In this document: positions 1 to 7,050 of the stretch, piece after piece
How positions within the stretch are numbered: the stretch's first letter is position 1
Layout of the letters: each line of letters begins with the position of its first letter
NCBI GenBank assembly: GCA_964631295.1
Contig: CAZVXI010000136.1
Location: forward strand, 1 to 8,651
Length of the DNA stretch: 8,651 nucleotides
Direction of reading: 5' to 3'
From: CAZVXI01 sp964631295
GTDB taxonomy: Bacteria > Planctomycetota > Phycisphaerae > Phycisphaerales > SM1A02
Made by a program: the position numbers and the translations under genes
Notes under the pieces: model-generated
What the model was told of the DNA's origin: nothing
Seen by the model: the letters and a program-made list of their open reading frames with translations, nothing else
Databases searched by the model: none

Positions 1-729
1 GACCTCGGCCGCCGCCGAGATCCGATCGGGCGCCATCAACCCGCGATCTCCGACCTGGATCCGTTTGTCTCGCTGCACGCGACGGCGGATCATGCGCTGC
101 TGCTCGACTGCCGTTCATGTGCGTTTGATCACATCGCGATGCCCCCGGCCGACACAGCCGTCATCCTTCTCGTGAACACAGGCGTGCGACATGATCTCGC
201 GGACGGGGCATACGCAGATCGTCGTCGAACATGCGAGCAGGCAGCGAAGATCATCGGCGTGCGCGCCCTGCGTGATGCAACGCTGGCGATGCTTGACAAT
301 GAGCGACTGAATCCGGAACAGAAACAGCGTGCGTCGCATGTGATTACCGAAAACACGCGCGTCCTGCTATTCGCATCAGCATGTCAACAGGGTGATTTGC
401 GCACGGTCGGCGATCTTATGTTCGCCAGCCATGAATCGCTGCGATCAATGTATGAAGTGAGTTGTCCGGAGCTTGATGTCATCGTCGAAGCGGCCCATGC
501 TCTGCGAGCGTCCGACGGAACGGTCTATGGCGCGCGCATGACCGGCGGCGGCTTTGGCGGGTGCGCAATCATTCTCGCGCGTGCGGATTCAGCAGACACA
601 GTGCGATCGGTGATCTCCGATGCATACAGCAATGCGTTCGGTCGCGGTGTTGCGATCGAAGCGGCCGTCGCATCCGGCGGCGCGAAGTTGCTTCCCGTCG
701 CTGATCAGGAATCGTCTTCCACTTCGTAA
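1..729 (+). CDS. galK: Galactokinase, 5'-truncated by window edge
   Basis: Galactokinase phosphorylates alpha-D-galactose at C1 with ATP, the first step of the Leloir pathway, in the cytoplasm. The frame is open from base 1 to the TAA at 727-729 and gives 242 residues, roughly the last 60 percent of a GHMP-family kinase. Matching segments, in order, are DHALLLDCRS (about residues 31-40), a Y-x-x-RR-x-x-C stretch (about 69-77), ALRDATL, and the family signature MTGGGFGGC (nt 538-564), the C-terminal GHMP glycine-rich loop. The Asp at nt 58-60, in DLDPFVS, aligns with the catalytic Asp of the usual GIMDQ motif. The 57 bases before it do not translate into the expected G-x-x-CGIM context, so the extreme 5' end is divergent or contains an error. 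The 3' end overlaps the convergent LOG-like gene by 25 nt. The family assignment is firm. The start lies outside the window. Confidence 0.9.
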   Translation, partial: DLGRRRDPIGRHQPAISDLDPFVSLHATADHALLLDCRSCAFDHIAMPPADTAVILLVNTGVRHDLADGAYADRRRTCEQAAKIIGVRALRDATLAMLDNERLNPEQKQRASHVITENTRVLLFASACQQGDLRTVGDLMFASHESLRSMYEVSCPELDVIVEAAHALRASDGTVYGARMTGGGFGGCAIILARADSADTVRSVISDAYSNAFGRGVAIEAAVASGGAKLLPVADQESSSTS

Positions 730-1508
730 CGAGGTTTGGATCGGCCGCCACGGCGCGGCTCGACGCCGAGACGCGTGCCCTCGCCGCTCGCGTCTTCCTC
801 GTCCGATCGGAACCGTGGCAGTTTCTGCGCGATTCTTCGCTTGCCGGTGTGAACCTCGTGGATGATGGTGACCGCTTCATCAATGTCATCTGTGAGGTAG
901 AACAGATCGAAGTCGTCCGGGCTGATCGTGTGGAACTGCTCGTCGAGCGTTTTGCGGAACCATGCAATGAGCTCTTTCCAGAACTCGGTGCCGATGAGCA
1001 CGACCGGGAACGGCGCGATCTTGAGTGTCTGCATCAGTGTGAGCGACTCGAAGAACTCATCCATCGTGCCGAACCCGCCCGGGAAGATGATGAACCCCTT
1101 GGCGTGTTTGACGAACATGACTTTGCGGATGAAGAAGTAGCGGAAGTCAAGCTCGACGTTCTGGTACGGGTTTGGCATCTGCTCCATGGGCAGTGCAATG
1201 TTGAGGCCGATGGAAGTGCCGTCGGCTTCGTGGGCTCCCTTGTTGGCTGCTTCCATGATGCCCGGGCCGCCGCCTGTAATGACAGCAAAGTCCTTTTCAA
1301 CGAGCGCCCGGCCGCACTCGACGGCTTTGAGGTAGAACGGGTCGCTGGCCGGCGTGCGGGCCGACCCGAAGACGGACACAGCCGGGCCCACGCGCGCGAG
1401 GGTCTCAATCGCCTCGACAAACTCACTCATGATGCGGAACACGCGCCACGATTCGTGCCTCAGAAGTTCCTTGGTGCTCAGTTCATCGTGGGTGTTGTTG
1501 TCGGTCAT
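705..1508 (-). CDS. LOG/TIGR00730-family Rossmann protein, putative nucleotide 5'-monophosphate phosphoribohydrolase
   Basis: This 267-residue cytoplasmic protein belongs to the LOG (lysine decarboxylase-like, TIGR00730) family. Characterised members hydrolyse nucleoside 5'-monophosphates or cytokinin ribotides to a free base plus ribose 5-phosphate. They are not lysine decarboxylases, despite old annotations. The sequence shows VFGSAR (47-52), GGGPGIMEAANKGA (79-92), an RK pair (128-129) and the hallmark PGGFGTMDE (143-151), whose Glu is catalytic in the family. Residues 230-267 form a highly charged tail that is probably disordered and lies beyond the usual fold. An in-frame GTG lies further upstream (1589), but I chose the ATG at 1508 because the similarity begins after it and a TATAAC -10-like box lies 9 nt before it. 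The gene is divergent from folC and convergent with galK. The true substrate cannot be read from the sequence. Confidence 0.85.
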   Translation of the reverse strand: MTDNNTHDELSTKELLRHESWRVFRIMSEFVEAIETLARVGPAVSVFGSARTPASDPFYLKAVECGRALVEKDFAVITGGGPGIMEAANKGAHEADGTSIGLNIALPMEQMPNPYQNVELDFRYFFIRKVMFVKHAKGFIIFPGGFGTMDEFFESLTLMQTLKIAPFPVVLIGTEFWKELIAWFRKTLDEQFHTISPDDFDLFYLTDDIDEAVTIIHEVHTGKRRIAQKLPRFRSDEEDASGEGTRLGVEPRRGGRSKPRYEVEDDS

Positions 1509-1523
1509 GGTGCGTCCGTTATA
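1509..1523 (-). promoter_or_regulatory. -10 element directly upstream of the LOG-like gene
   Basis: On the minus strand TATAAC (1523-1518) matches the sigma-70 -10 consensus at five of six positions. It ends 9 nt before the ATG at 1508. With a usual spacing of about 7 nt to the transcription start, the mRNA leader would be only a few bases. There is no good Shine-Dalgarno: only GGACG lies in the gap. The -35 element is weak; a TTCAG-containing stretch is the best candidate, at a long spacing. Confidence 0.5.
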
Positions 1524-1547
1524 GGCGTTTGATGAGCAATCGTCTGA

Positions 1548-1575
1548 AAACCGCGCGTGGTGCGCGTGGCGGTTT
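1548..1575. repeat. 7-bp inverted repeat in divergent intergenic region
   Basis: AAACCGC (1548-1554) and GCGGTTT (1569-1575) are perfect reverse complements around a GC-rich 14-nt centre that itself contains CGCGC/GCGCG complementarity. It sits between the two divergent promoters, upstream of the LOG-like -10 box and upstream of the folC -35 box. It could be an operator or an RNA hairpin. No protein can be assigned to it. Confidence 0.4.
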
Positions 1576-1618
1576 GTCGTTGTAACCACGTGTCCAATCG
1601 GCAGTTACGTCCGATACA

Positions 1619-1647
1619 TTGAATCAGTATTTCGATTCTGCTACAGT
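1619..1647 (+). promoter_or_regulatory. Sigma-70-type promoter of folC
   Basis: TTGAAT (1619-1624) and TACAGT (1642-1647) are separated by exactly 17 nt. Each matches its sigma-70 hexamer at four positions. The expected start of transcription is about 1654, only a few bases before the folC ATG at 1658, so the message would be almost leaderless. This reading also explains the in-frame TTG at 1619 as part of a -35 box and not as a start codon. Confidence 0.55.
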
Positions 1648-1657
1648 TGGGGCGATC

Positions 1658-3070
1658 ATGAGCAATGCAGGCACCTCTCGTCGCGGACGCCGTACGGCTG
1701 GCGACCCCGTCGAGATTACCACCTTCCCTCAGGCCGTTCGATATCTCTACGACCGCACCAACGTGGAGCGGATGCGCCTGGTCCGCGTGGATACCTCCTT
1801 ATTCAAGCTCGACCGCATGCGGTCCCTGCTGGAGGCCATCGGCAATCCACAGGAGCAGGTCCGTATGGTGCATGTCGCAGGAACAGTCGGCAAAGGGTCG
1901 ACCGTCTCCATGATCGGCTCCATGCTGCGCGGCTGCAACTACGCAGTGGGGGAGTACACCAGCCCGCATCTTGTCGACCTGCGTGAGCGCATCCGCATCA
2001 ACGATGAAATGATCTCGCGCAGCGATTTCACGGACCTCGCCCGGATGGTCGCGGACGCTGGCGAACATGCGGGCCTTGAGGATGTGACGTTCTTCGAGAT
2101 GATGACCGCAATCGCTTACAAGCACTTCGCGGATCAGGCGGTTGATCTCGCAGTCATCGAAGTCGGACTTGGCGGGCGGCTGGATTCGACCAACGTCATT
2201 ACGCCTGAAGTCTCAGTTGTCACGAAAATCGATTACGACCACACGCAACTGCTTGGCCGAACGCTCCAGGAGATCGCTCGAGAGAAGGCGGGGATCTTCA
2301 AGCGTGGTGTGCCAGCATTCACGGTGGAGCAGGATCCTGTTGTTGAGGAAGTATTCCGCGAAGTGGCAGAGAAAGCCGAAGCGCCGTTGCGAATCATCAA
2401 CAAAGACATTGAGTTCAGTTCGCGGTTTGGCATGTCTCCGGATATTGGCCCACACATGCGTATATGCCTGCTGACGGAGACAAGTCAGTTCATGCACCTG
2501 CCCGTGCCGATGCCCGGCGAGCACCAGGCGGGCAACTGCGCGCTGGCCCTCGCGGTGGTTGATGCGCTCAAGGGTGTCGGCTTCGTGATCGACGAAGTTC
2601 AGATGCTCGACGGGTTGTCAGCCACCAAAGTTCCCGGCCGGATGGAACTCGTGTGGGATCAGCCGCGCATCCTGATTGACGGTGCCCACAATGCTGCATC
2701 GATCAGCGCTCTGGTCCGCTGCGTGGGCGCATACGTGCCGTACGACTCGATGGTGTGTGTCTTCGGCTGTTGTGAGGACAAGAACATCCGCGCGATGCTT
2801 GAGAACATTGCGCTTGGGGGCGACAAGGTCATCTTCACGCGCGCCAAAGGCAACCCGCGGGCCGCTGATCCGGAAGACCTCCAGCGCGAGTTCGCTGATG
2901 TGAGCGGCAAGATGAGCCAGGTCGCTCCGACTCTGCCCGAGGCCCTTGATCTCGCATCACGCGCGGTCGGCCGGGACGATCTCATCTGCGTGACGGGCTC
3001 GTTCTACCTCGCCGGGCAGACGCGCAAGTACCTTGAAGAACTCGAGAAGAAGCGTAGCTCGGCTCACTGA
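1658..3070 (+). CDS. folC: Bifunctional folylpolyglutamate synthase / dihydrofolate synthase
   Basis: FolC is an ATP-dependent Mur-ligase-type enzyme that adds glutamate to dihydropteroate and/or folates in the cytoplasm. This retains the cofactors in the cell and activates them. The 470-residue product has the normal family length plus a short basic N-terminal stretch. Visible motifs are the P-loop GTVGKGST (75-82, with Lys79), TSPHL (101-105), EVGLGGRLDSTN (168-179), TKIDYDH (189-195), EKAGIFK (209-215), PGRME (326-330), DGAHN (341-345) at the start of the C-terminal Mur-ligase domain, and TGSFYLAG (446-453). The P-loop has Val77 where most homologues have Asn or Lys. The ATG at 1658 is chosen over the upstream TTG at 1619 because that TTG coincides with a -35 box. 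Whether it is bifunctional or has only synthase activity cannot be decided from the sequence. It is transcribed away from the LOG-like gene. Confidence 0.93.
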   Translation: MSNAGTSRRGRRTAGDPVEITTFPQAVRYLYDRTNVERMRLVRVDTSLFKLDRMRSLLEAIGNPQEQVRMVHVAGTVGKGSTVSMIGSMLRGCNYAVGEYTSPHLVDLRERIRINDEMISRSDFTDLARMVADAGEHAGLEDVTFFEMMTAIAYKHFADQAVDLAVIEVGLGGRLDSTNVITPEVSVVTKIDYDHTQLLGRTLQEIAREKAGIFKRGVPAFTVEQDPVVEEVFREVAEKAEAPLRIINKDIEFSSRFGMSPDIGPHMRICLLTETSQFMHLPVPMPGEHQAGNCALALAVVDALKGVGFVIDEVQMLDGLSATKVPGRMELVWDQPRILIDGAHNAASISALVRCVGAYVPYDSMVCVFGCCEDKNIRAMLENIALGGDKVIFTRAKGNPRAADPEDLQREFADVSGKMSQVAPTLPEALDLASRAVGRDDLICVTGSFYLAGQTRKYLEELEKKRSSAH

Positions 3071-3085
3071 TATTCTCCGAATCCT

Positions 3086-3099
3086 GCTGGCCCGCCAGC
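3086..3099 (+). terminator. Short GC hairpin after folC
   Basis: GCTGG (3086-3090) pairs with CCAGC (3095-3099) across a CCCG loop, 15 nt after the folC stop. No T tract follows. If it ends transcription, it is not a classical intrinsic terminator. It may only protect the 3' end of the mRNA. Confidence 0.3.
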
Positions 3100-3155
3100 C
3101 GCGGTGTGCCGATGACCCTTGCTGGACCGCGAGTCGATCCTTCGCACGGCTCGGC

Positions 3156-3339
3156 TATGATTGCCATCTTTCATGAACGCACCTGCTGCACCCATCGCGA
3201 TGACACGCTCGCCGCTTCGCCTTGCTGCGAATCGAAGGTAGCCCTGCGCGCAGCGACGCAATGACCTCAACCATCCACACCAGGCTCGCTGACGCGGGCC
3301 TTGCTGTCTTTCAGAACGAACTTTGCGAGAACACGACCG
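3156..3339 (+). promoter_or_regulatory. Possible leuS promoter and 5' leader
   Basis: TATGAT (3156-3161) matches the -10 consensus at five positions and is the only good candidate I see in the folC-leuS gap. Its -35 is poor: TCGATC at 3133-3138 with a 17-nt spacer. Transcription from it would give a leader of about 170 nt before the leuS ATG. The leader begins with a possible 22-codon frame (ATG 3173 to TAG 3241) that contains two CTT leucine codons. Within it, CTTCG (3215-3219) can pair with CGAAG (3233-3237), or TTCGC (3216-3220) with GCGAA (3227-3231); these pairings exclude each other. No T-box signature is visible. The assignment as a leader is inference. Confidence 0.25.
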
Positions 3340-6300
3340 ATGACAGAAAAGACGACAAGCCCATCCGCGACGGCCACCAGCGCAGATGATGCACCGGCGC
3401 ATCGTTACACAGCCTCATTGGCGAACACGATCGAACCACACTGGCAAGAGGCATGGGATCAAGCCGGTGCATTTGAGGCCATCAGTCCGCAGCACATTGA
3501 TTTCGACCCGGGCAAGCCCAAGTACTATGTGCTCGACATGTTCCCATACCCATCCGGAGCAGGGCTGCACGTCGGGCATCCGGAAGGTTACACCGCAACC
3601 GATATCGTCGCACGGTTCAAACGGCTCACCGGCCACAATGTACTGCACCCGATGGGGTGGGACGCGTTCGGCCTGCCCGCGGAGCAGTATGCGATTCAGA
3701 CAGGTGTGCATCCTGCCAGAACCACGCGCGAAGCGATTGATAACTTCCGCAGGCAGTTGAAGCGGTTCGGCTTCAGCTACGACTGGACGCGCGAGTTCGC
3801 GACCATCGATGAAGATTACTACCGCTGGACACAATGGATATGGCTTCAGGCCTACAACGCGTGGTACGACCATGCACAGCAGCGCGCCCGCCCGATCGAA
3901 GAGTTGATACTCGAGCTGGAGAACGGCAACGCGTACGTCGGACCGGCAGGTGATCTCGTACAGCCCGGTGTGGCTGGGAAGACCGAAGCGTTCGGCGGCG
4001 AACCGATTGGTTGCCGGAAGTGGCATGAACTCGACGAAGCAGACCGCCGCGAGTTCCTGGATAACCAGCGACTGGCGTATCTGGATAAGCAAGTCGTCAA
4101 CTGGTGCCCGAAACTGGGGACGGCACTGGCCAATGAAGAAGTCATCGACGGCCGCAGTGAACGCGGCGGGTTTCCGGTGCATCGCAAGCCGTTGCGACAG
4201 TGGATGTTCCGCATCACCGCGTTCGCGGATCGTTTGTTGTCCGGCCTTGCTGGCCTGCAATGGCCCGAATCCACCCGAACGATGCAGGCGCAGTGGATCG
4301 GGCGAAGTGAGGGTGCGGAGATTGATTTCGACGTGGAGCACGGCGACGGCATGTCGCTGCGCGTGTTCACAACCCGCCCTGACACGATCTTCGGCGCAAC
4401 GTTCATGGTCGTGGCGCCGGAGCATCCGCTGATTGACGATGTGTTGAGCAACCCTCGTCCGGAGACTGAGATTGATGCTGTGCGCGACTACGTGAAACAG
4501 GCGGTCGATCGGTCAGAGGTTGAGCGCATGGCAGACACGCGCGACAAGACGGGCGTGTTCACCGGTGCGTATGCGATCAACCCGGCGAGCGGGATGCGCA
4601 TTGCGATCTGGGTTGCTGACTACGTATTGATCAGTTATGGCACGGGCGCCATCATGGCCGTGCCCGCGCATGATGATCGCGACTACGAGTTCGCAAAGAA
4701 GTTCGATCTTCCGATCATTGATGTTGTCTATCAACCGGTGCATCATGCCATCCACGAATGCTGTCGGCGAATCATCGATCATGAGAAGGATTTGGGCGAC
4801 ACGGATGAGATTGCGCGTGTGCTGACGGATTTCGTCGGCCTGGCGATGAATCAGAATCGCACCGACTGGGATGCGATGTGGCAGCAGGTGTGTGACCCGC
4901 GGGCAGGCGATGATGAAGACGCTGAGATGGCAGATTTGCTCGGGCTGCGCGGTTCGGTGTCGATCATCTGGGAGGATTCGATTCGCCCGCTGATTTCGTC
5001 TGACGCGCGCGCGTTTGTTGAGGCGGCGGCGCGGTATCACCTGGCGTCGCAGTTGTCCGCATCGATCTCGGATGATGGCACTGCCATCAACTCGCACAAT
5101 GACAGCGTTTCGATCGACGGGCTGGAGACCGAGGCCGCCAAGAAGCGCATTATTGACTGGTTTGAGCAGGAAGGTGTTGGGCAGCACAAGGTCACGTATA
5201 AGCTGCGCGACTGGTTGTTCAGCAGGCAGCGCTACTGGGGGGAGCCGTTCCCGATCGTGTTCGATGAGAAGGGCAACCACTATCCAGTGAGTGAAGCGAA
5301 CCTGCCTGTCGTGCTGCCGGACATGGCCGACTACACGCCGGTTGAATCAGATGATCCACAGCCGCTGCTTGCCAAGGCCGGACATTGGGTGCAGACCACT
5401 GCGGGCGAGGCTGGTGTTGATCCTGATGTGCTGCCACCCGACACGCCTGTTCGCCGCGAGACGAACACGATGCCTGGCTGGGCTGGCTCTTGCTGGTATC
5501 ACCTGCGCTATTGTGATCGCGACAACGAACAACGCTTTGTGGGTATCGATGCAGAACGCTACTGGTTGGGTGATCACACGGGCAATGGAGGCGGCGTTGA
5601 CCTGTATATTGGCGGTGCCGAGCATGCGGTGCTGCACCTGCTCTACGCGCGGTTCTGGCACAAATTGCTGCATGATCTCGGGCATGTGTCAACCGATGAG
5701 CCGTACCGCCGGTTGTTTCACCAGGGGCTGATTCAGTCGCATGCGTTTCAGGACTCGACCGGCCGCACCGTGCCGATCGACGAAGTGGAGCAACGTGATG
5801 GGAGTTATCACCTGATCGAAACGGGCGAAGAAGTCACGCAGATTGTCGCCAAGATGAGCAAGACGCTCAAGAATGTTGTGAACCCGGATGAGGTGATTGC
5901 AGAGTTCGGTGCGGACACGTTCCGCCTGTATGAGATGTACATGGGGCCACTTGAGGCAGCAAAGCCGTGGAACACGCGCGACATTGTCGGGCCGTTCCGA
6001 TTCCTGCAGCGAGTCTGGCGTCTGGCGGTTGATCAAGACACGGGCGATCTGAGGATTCGGGCCGCGGCCGATGCCGATGCGCACGTCGAGAAGCAACTGC
6101 ATCGCATGATTGCGAAGGTTGGCGATGATATTGATCGACTGTCGTTCAATACCGCAATCGCTGCGATGATCGAGTTCACGAACACGGCAACGTCGAGCGG
6201 CGGGTTGACGGCCGACCAGTTGCAGCGGTTTTTGATTGTGCTCTCCCCGTTCGCGCCGCACATTGCTGAGGAACTCTGGCATCGGGCCGGGAATGACGGA

Positions 6301-6543
6301 CTGGTGATGTGCCAGTCCTGGCCTGGGTTTGATGACGCGATGCTGCATGATGATGAGATCGAACTGCCGGTGCAGATCATGGGTAAGGTGCGTGGGAGGA
6401 TCATGGTGCCTGCGGACGCTGATCAGCAGGCAATCGAGCAGATGGCGATGAATGACGATCACGTCAGCGAGATGCTGGAGGGCAAGACGATCCGCAAGGT
6501 CATCGTTGTGCCGGGCAAGATCATCAATATCGTGGCGAACTGA
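3340..6543 (+). CDS. leuS: Leucyl-tRNA synthetase, long form with editing-domain insertion
   Basis: LeuRS charges tRNA-Leu with leucine and hydrolyses misacylated products in its CP1 domain. The 1067-residue product is much longer than the usual roughly 860. In order it shows the class I HIGH box (GLHVGHPEGYT, 75-85), an insertion with ARPIEELI (183-190) also known from Bacteroidetes LeuRS, NWCPKLGTALANEEVIDG (254-271), the editing Thr-rich motif TTRPDT (344-349), the editing pocket AHDDRD (443-448), an insertion of about 115 residues (464-578), SRQRYWGEPFP (628-638), the KMSKS-type loop as KMSKT (838-842), an anticodon-binding helical region with FAPHIAEELW (971-980), and a C-terminal domain with MGKVRGR (1014-1020). 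Only Cys256 remains of the ZN-1 zinc cysteines. The ATG at 3340 is preferred over an upstream TTG (3301): a weak GAGA (3327-3330) precedes it and homology starts later. The first 20 residues are low-complexity Thr/Ala/Ser. Confidence 0.97.
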   Translation: MTEKTTSPSATATSADDAPAHRYTASLANTIEPHWQEAWDQAGAFEAISPQHIDFDPGKPKYYVLDMFPYPSGAGLHVGHPEGYTATDIVARFKRLTGHNVLHPMGWDAFGLPAEQYAIQTGVHPARTTREAIDNFRRQLKRFGFSYDWTREFATIDEDYYRWTQWIWLQAYNAWYDHAQQRARPIEELILELENGNAYVGPAGDLVQPGVAGKTEAFGGEPIGCRKWHELDEADRREFLDNQRLAYLDKQVVNWCPKLGTALANEEVIDGRSERGGFPVHRKPLRQWMFRITAFADRLLSGLAGLQWPESTRTMQAQWIGRSEGAEIDFDVEHGDGMSLRVFTTRPDTIFGATFMVVAPEHPLIDDVLSNPRPETEIDAVRDYVKQAVDRSEVERMADTRDKTGVFTGAYAINPASGMRIAIWVADYVLISYGTGAIMAVPAHDDRDYEFAKKFDLPIIDVVYQPVHHAIHECCRRIIDHEKDLGDTDEIARVLTDFVGLAMNQNRTDWDAMWQQVCDPRAGDDEDAEMADLLGLRGSVSIIWEDSIRPLISSDARAFVEAAARYHLASQLSASISDDGTAINSHNDSVSIDGLETEAAKKRIIDWFEQEGVGQHKVTYKLRDWLFSRQRYWGEPFPIVFDEKGNHYPVSEANLPVVLPDMADYTPVESDDPQPLLAKAGHWVQTTAGEAGVDPDVLPPDTPVRRETNTMPGWAGSCWYHLRYCDRDNEQRFVGIDAERYWLGDHTGNGGGVDLYIGGAEHAVLHLLYARFWHKLLHDLGHVSTDEPYRRLFHQGLIQSHAFQDSTGRTVPIDEVEQRDGSYHLIETGEEVTQIVAKMSKTLKNVVNPDEVIAEFGADTFRLYEMYMGPLEAAKPWNTRDIVGPFRFLQRVWRLAVDQDTGDLRIRAAADADAHVEKQLHRMIAKVGDDIDRLSFNTAIAAMIEFTNTATSSGGLTADQLQRFLIVLSPFAPHIAEELWHRAGNDGLVMCQSWPGFDDAMLHDDEIELPVQIMGKVRGRIMVPADADQQAIEQMAMNDDHVSEMLEGKTIRKVIVVPGKIINIVAN

Positions 6544-6560
6544 CCGCAGGACACGCCGAG

Positions 6561-6588
6561 TTCCGGGCAGCCTGGCACCGGACTTTTC
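6561..6588 (+). terminator. Candidate intrinsic terminator of leuS
   Basis: TCCGG (6562-6566) pairs with CCGGA (6578-6582) across an 11-nt loop and is followed by CTTTTC (6583-6588). The hairpin starts 18 nt after the leuS stop. The stem is short and the T run has only four bases, so it would be a weak terminator. A -10 element for the next gene follows at once, which suits a transcription-unit boundary. Confidence 0.4.
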
Positions 6589-6614
6589 TGCTTCGCCGAT
6601 GGCGATTTGTCTCA

Positions 6615-6620
6615 TAGAAT
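6615..6620 (+). promoter_or_regulatory. -10 element implying leaderless start of next gene
   Basis: TAGAAT matches the -10 consensus at five of six positions and lies exactly 6 nt before the ATG at 6627. The usual 7-nt distance puts the transcription start on the A of the ATG. A weak TTCGCC (6592-6597) lies 17 nt upstream as a possible -35. There is no Shine-Dalgarno sequence between the box and the start. Confidence 0.5.
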
Positions 6621-6626
6621 ATCGGT

Positions 6627-7043
6627 ATGACCGCATCACCTGAGTCCTGGCGGGAGTTGGTACGCTTCGATGATCCGCATATCGCGCGGACGGTGGCGGT
6701 GTCAATCGCAGCGATGGAGTTTCCTGTGCGATCCGTCGCGGCGCGGTCTGATGCGGTGATCGACTGGTCGGCCGTCGAGGATTCCGATGATGGAGAGTCG
6801 GCAGAAACTTCGGCAGCCTCGCTCGACGACATGGCTGCGGCAGGCCCGATTGCGGTGCAGGTACGTGAAGGGGACTGGGCCGATCTGAACGACATTCTGC
6901 CTGAGTTGATCGATGAGCAGGTGGATTTTGACGCGTATTGCAGGCGTCGCGATCGTTCAGTCGGAAGGGCTCAGCGAGCATTTCTGTTTGTGCTGATCGC
7001 GATCGTGGCGGTCCTCGCGACGATCGGCGCGATCCGTCTGTGA
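6627..7043 (+). CDS. Small tail-anchored membrane protein with DUF2007-like N-terminus
   Basis: This 138-residue protein has no confident functional assignment. Residues 8-35 (beginning WRELVRF and ending MEFPVRSV) and 73-100 (GPIAVQVREGDWADL and after) follow the pattern of DUF2007-type 'putative signal transducing' domains: a strand, a helix carrying a 'which copy is changed' segment, a strand, then a V-x-V strand and a closing helix. An acidic, Ser/Ala-rich stretch (51-72) separates the two halves. A basic segment (106-117) precedes one hydrophobic helix (118-136) at the very C-terminus. The N-terminal domain is therefore predicted to be cytoplasmic and tail-anchored. Its own -10 box lies directly before the ATG. 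The stop is 43 nt before hpt. The DUF2007 link is pattern recall and needs a profile search. Confidence 0.7.
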   Translation: MTASPESWRELVRFDDPHIARTVAVSIAAMEFPVRSVAARSDAVIDWSAVEDSDDGESAETSAASLDDMAAAGPIAVQVREGDWADLNDILPELIDEQVDFDAYCRRRDRSVGRAQRAFLFVLIAIVAVLATIGAIRL

Positions 7044-7050
7044 TCGGCTG

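Noticed and set aside
849..1532. 227-codon plus-strand frame opposite the LOG-like gene
   Set aside because: The opposite strand carries the PGGFGTMDE and GGGPGIMEA motifs. This frame is very acidic with no family pattern.
1587..1592. CACGTG palindrome in the divergent region
   Set aside because: A six-base palindrome is expected by chance in such sequence, and no second copy with regular spacing is seen.
3261..3389. 42-codon frame overlapping the leuS start out of frame
   Set aside because: It has no promoter-like box or Shine-Dalgarno at the expected distance and shares bases with the leuS N-terminus. Nothing supports translation.
3415..4425. 336-codon minus-strand frame inside leuS
   Set aside because: It is fully antisense to conserved LeuRS motifs and has no recognisable domain or start signal.
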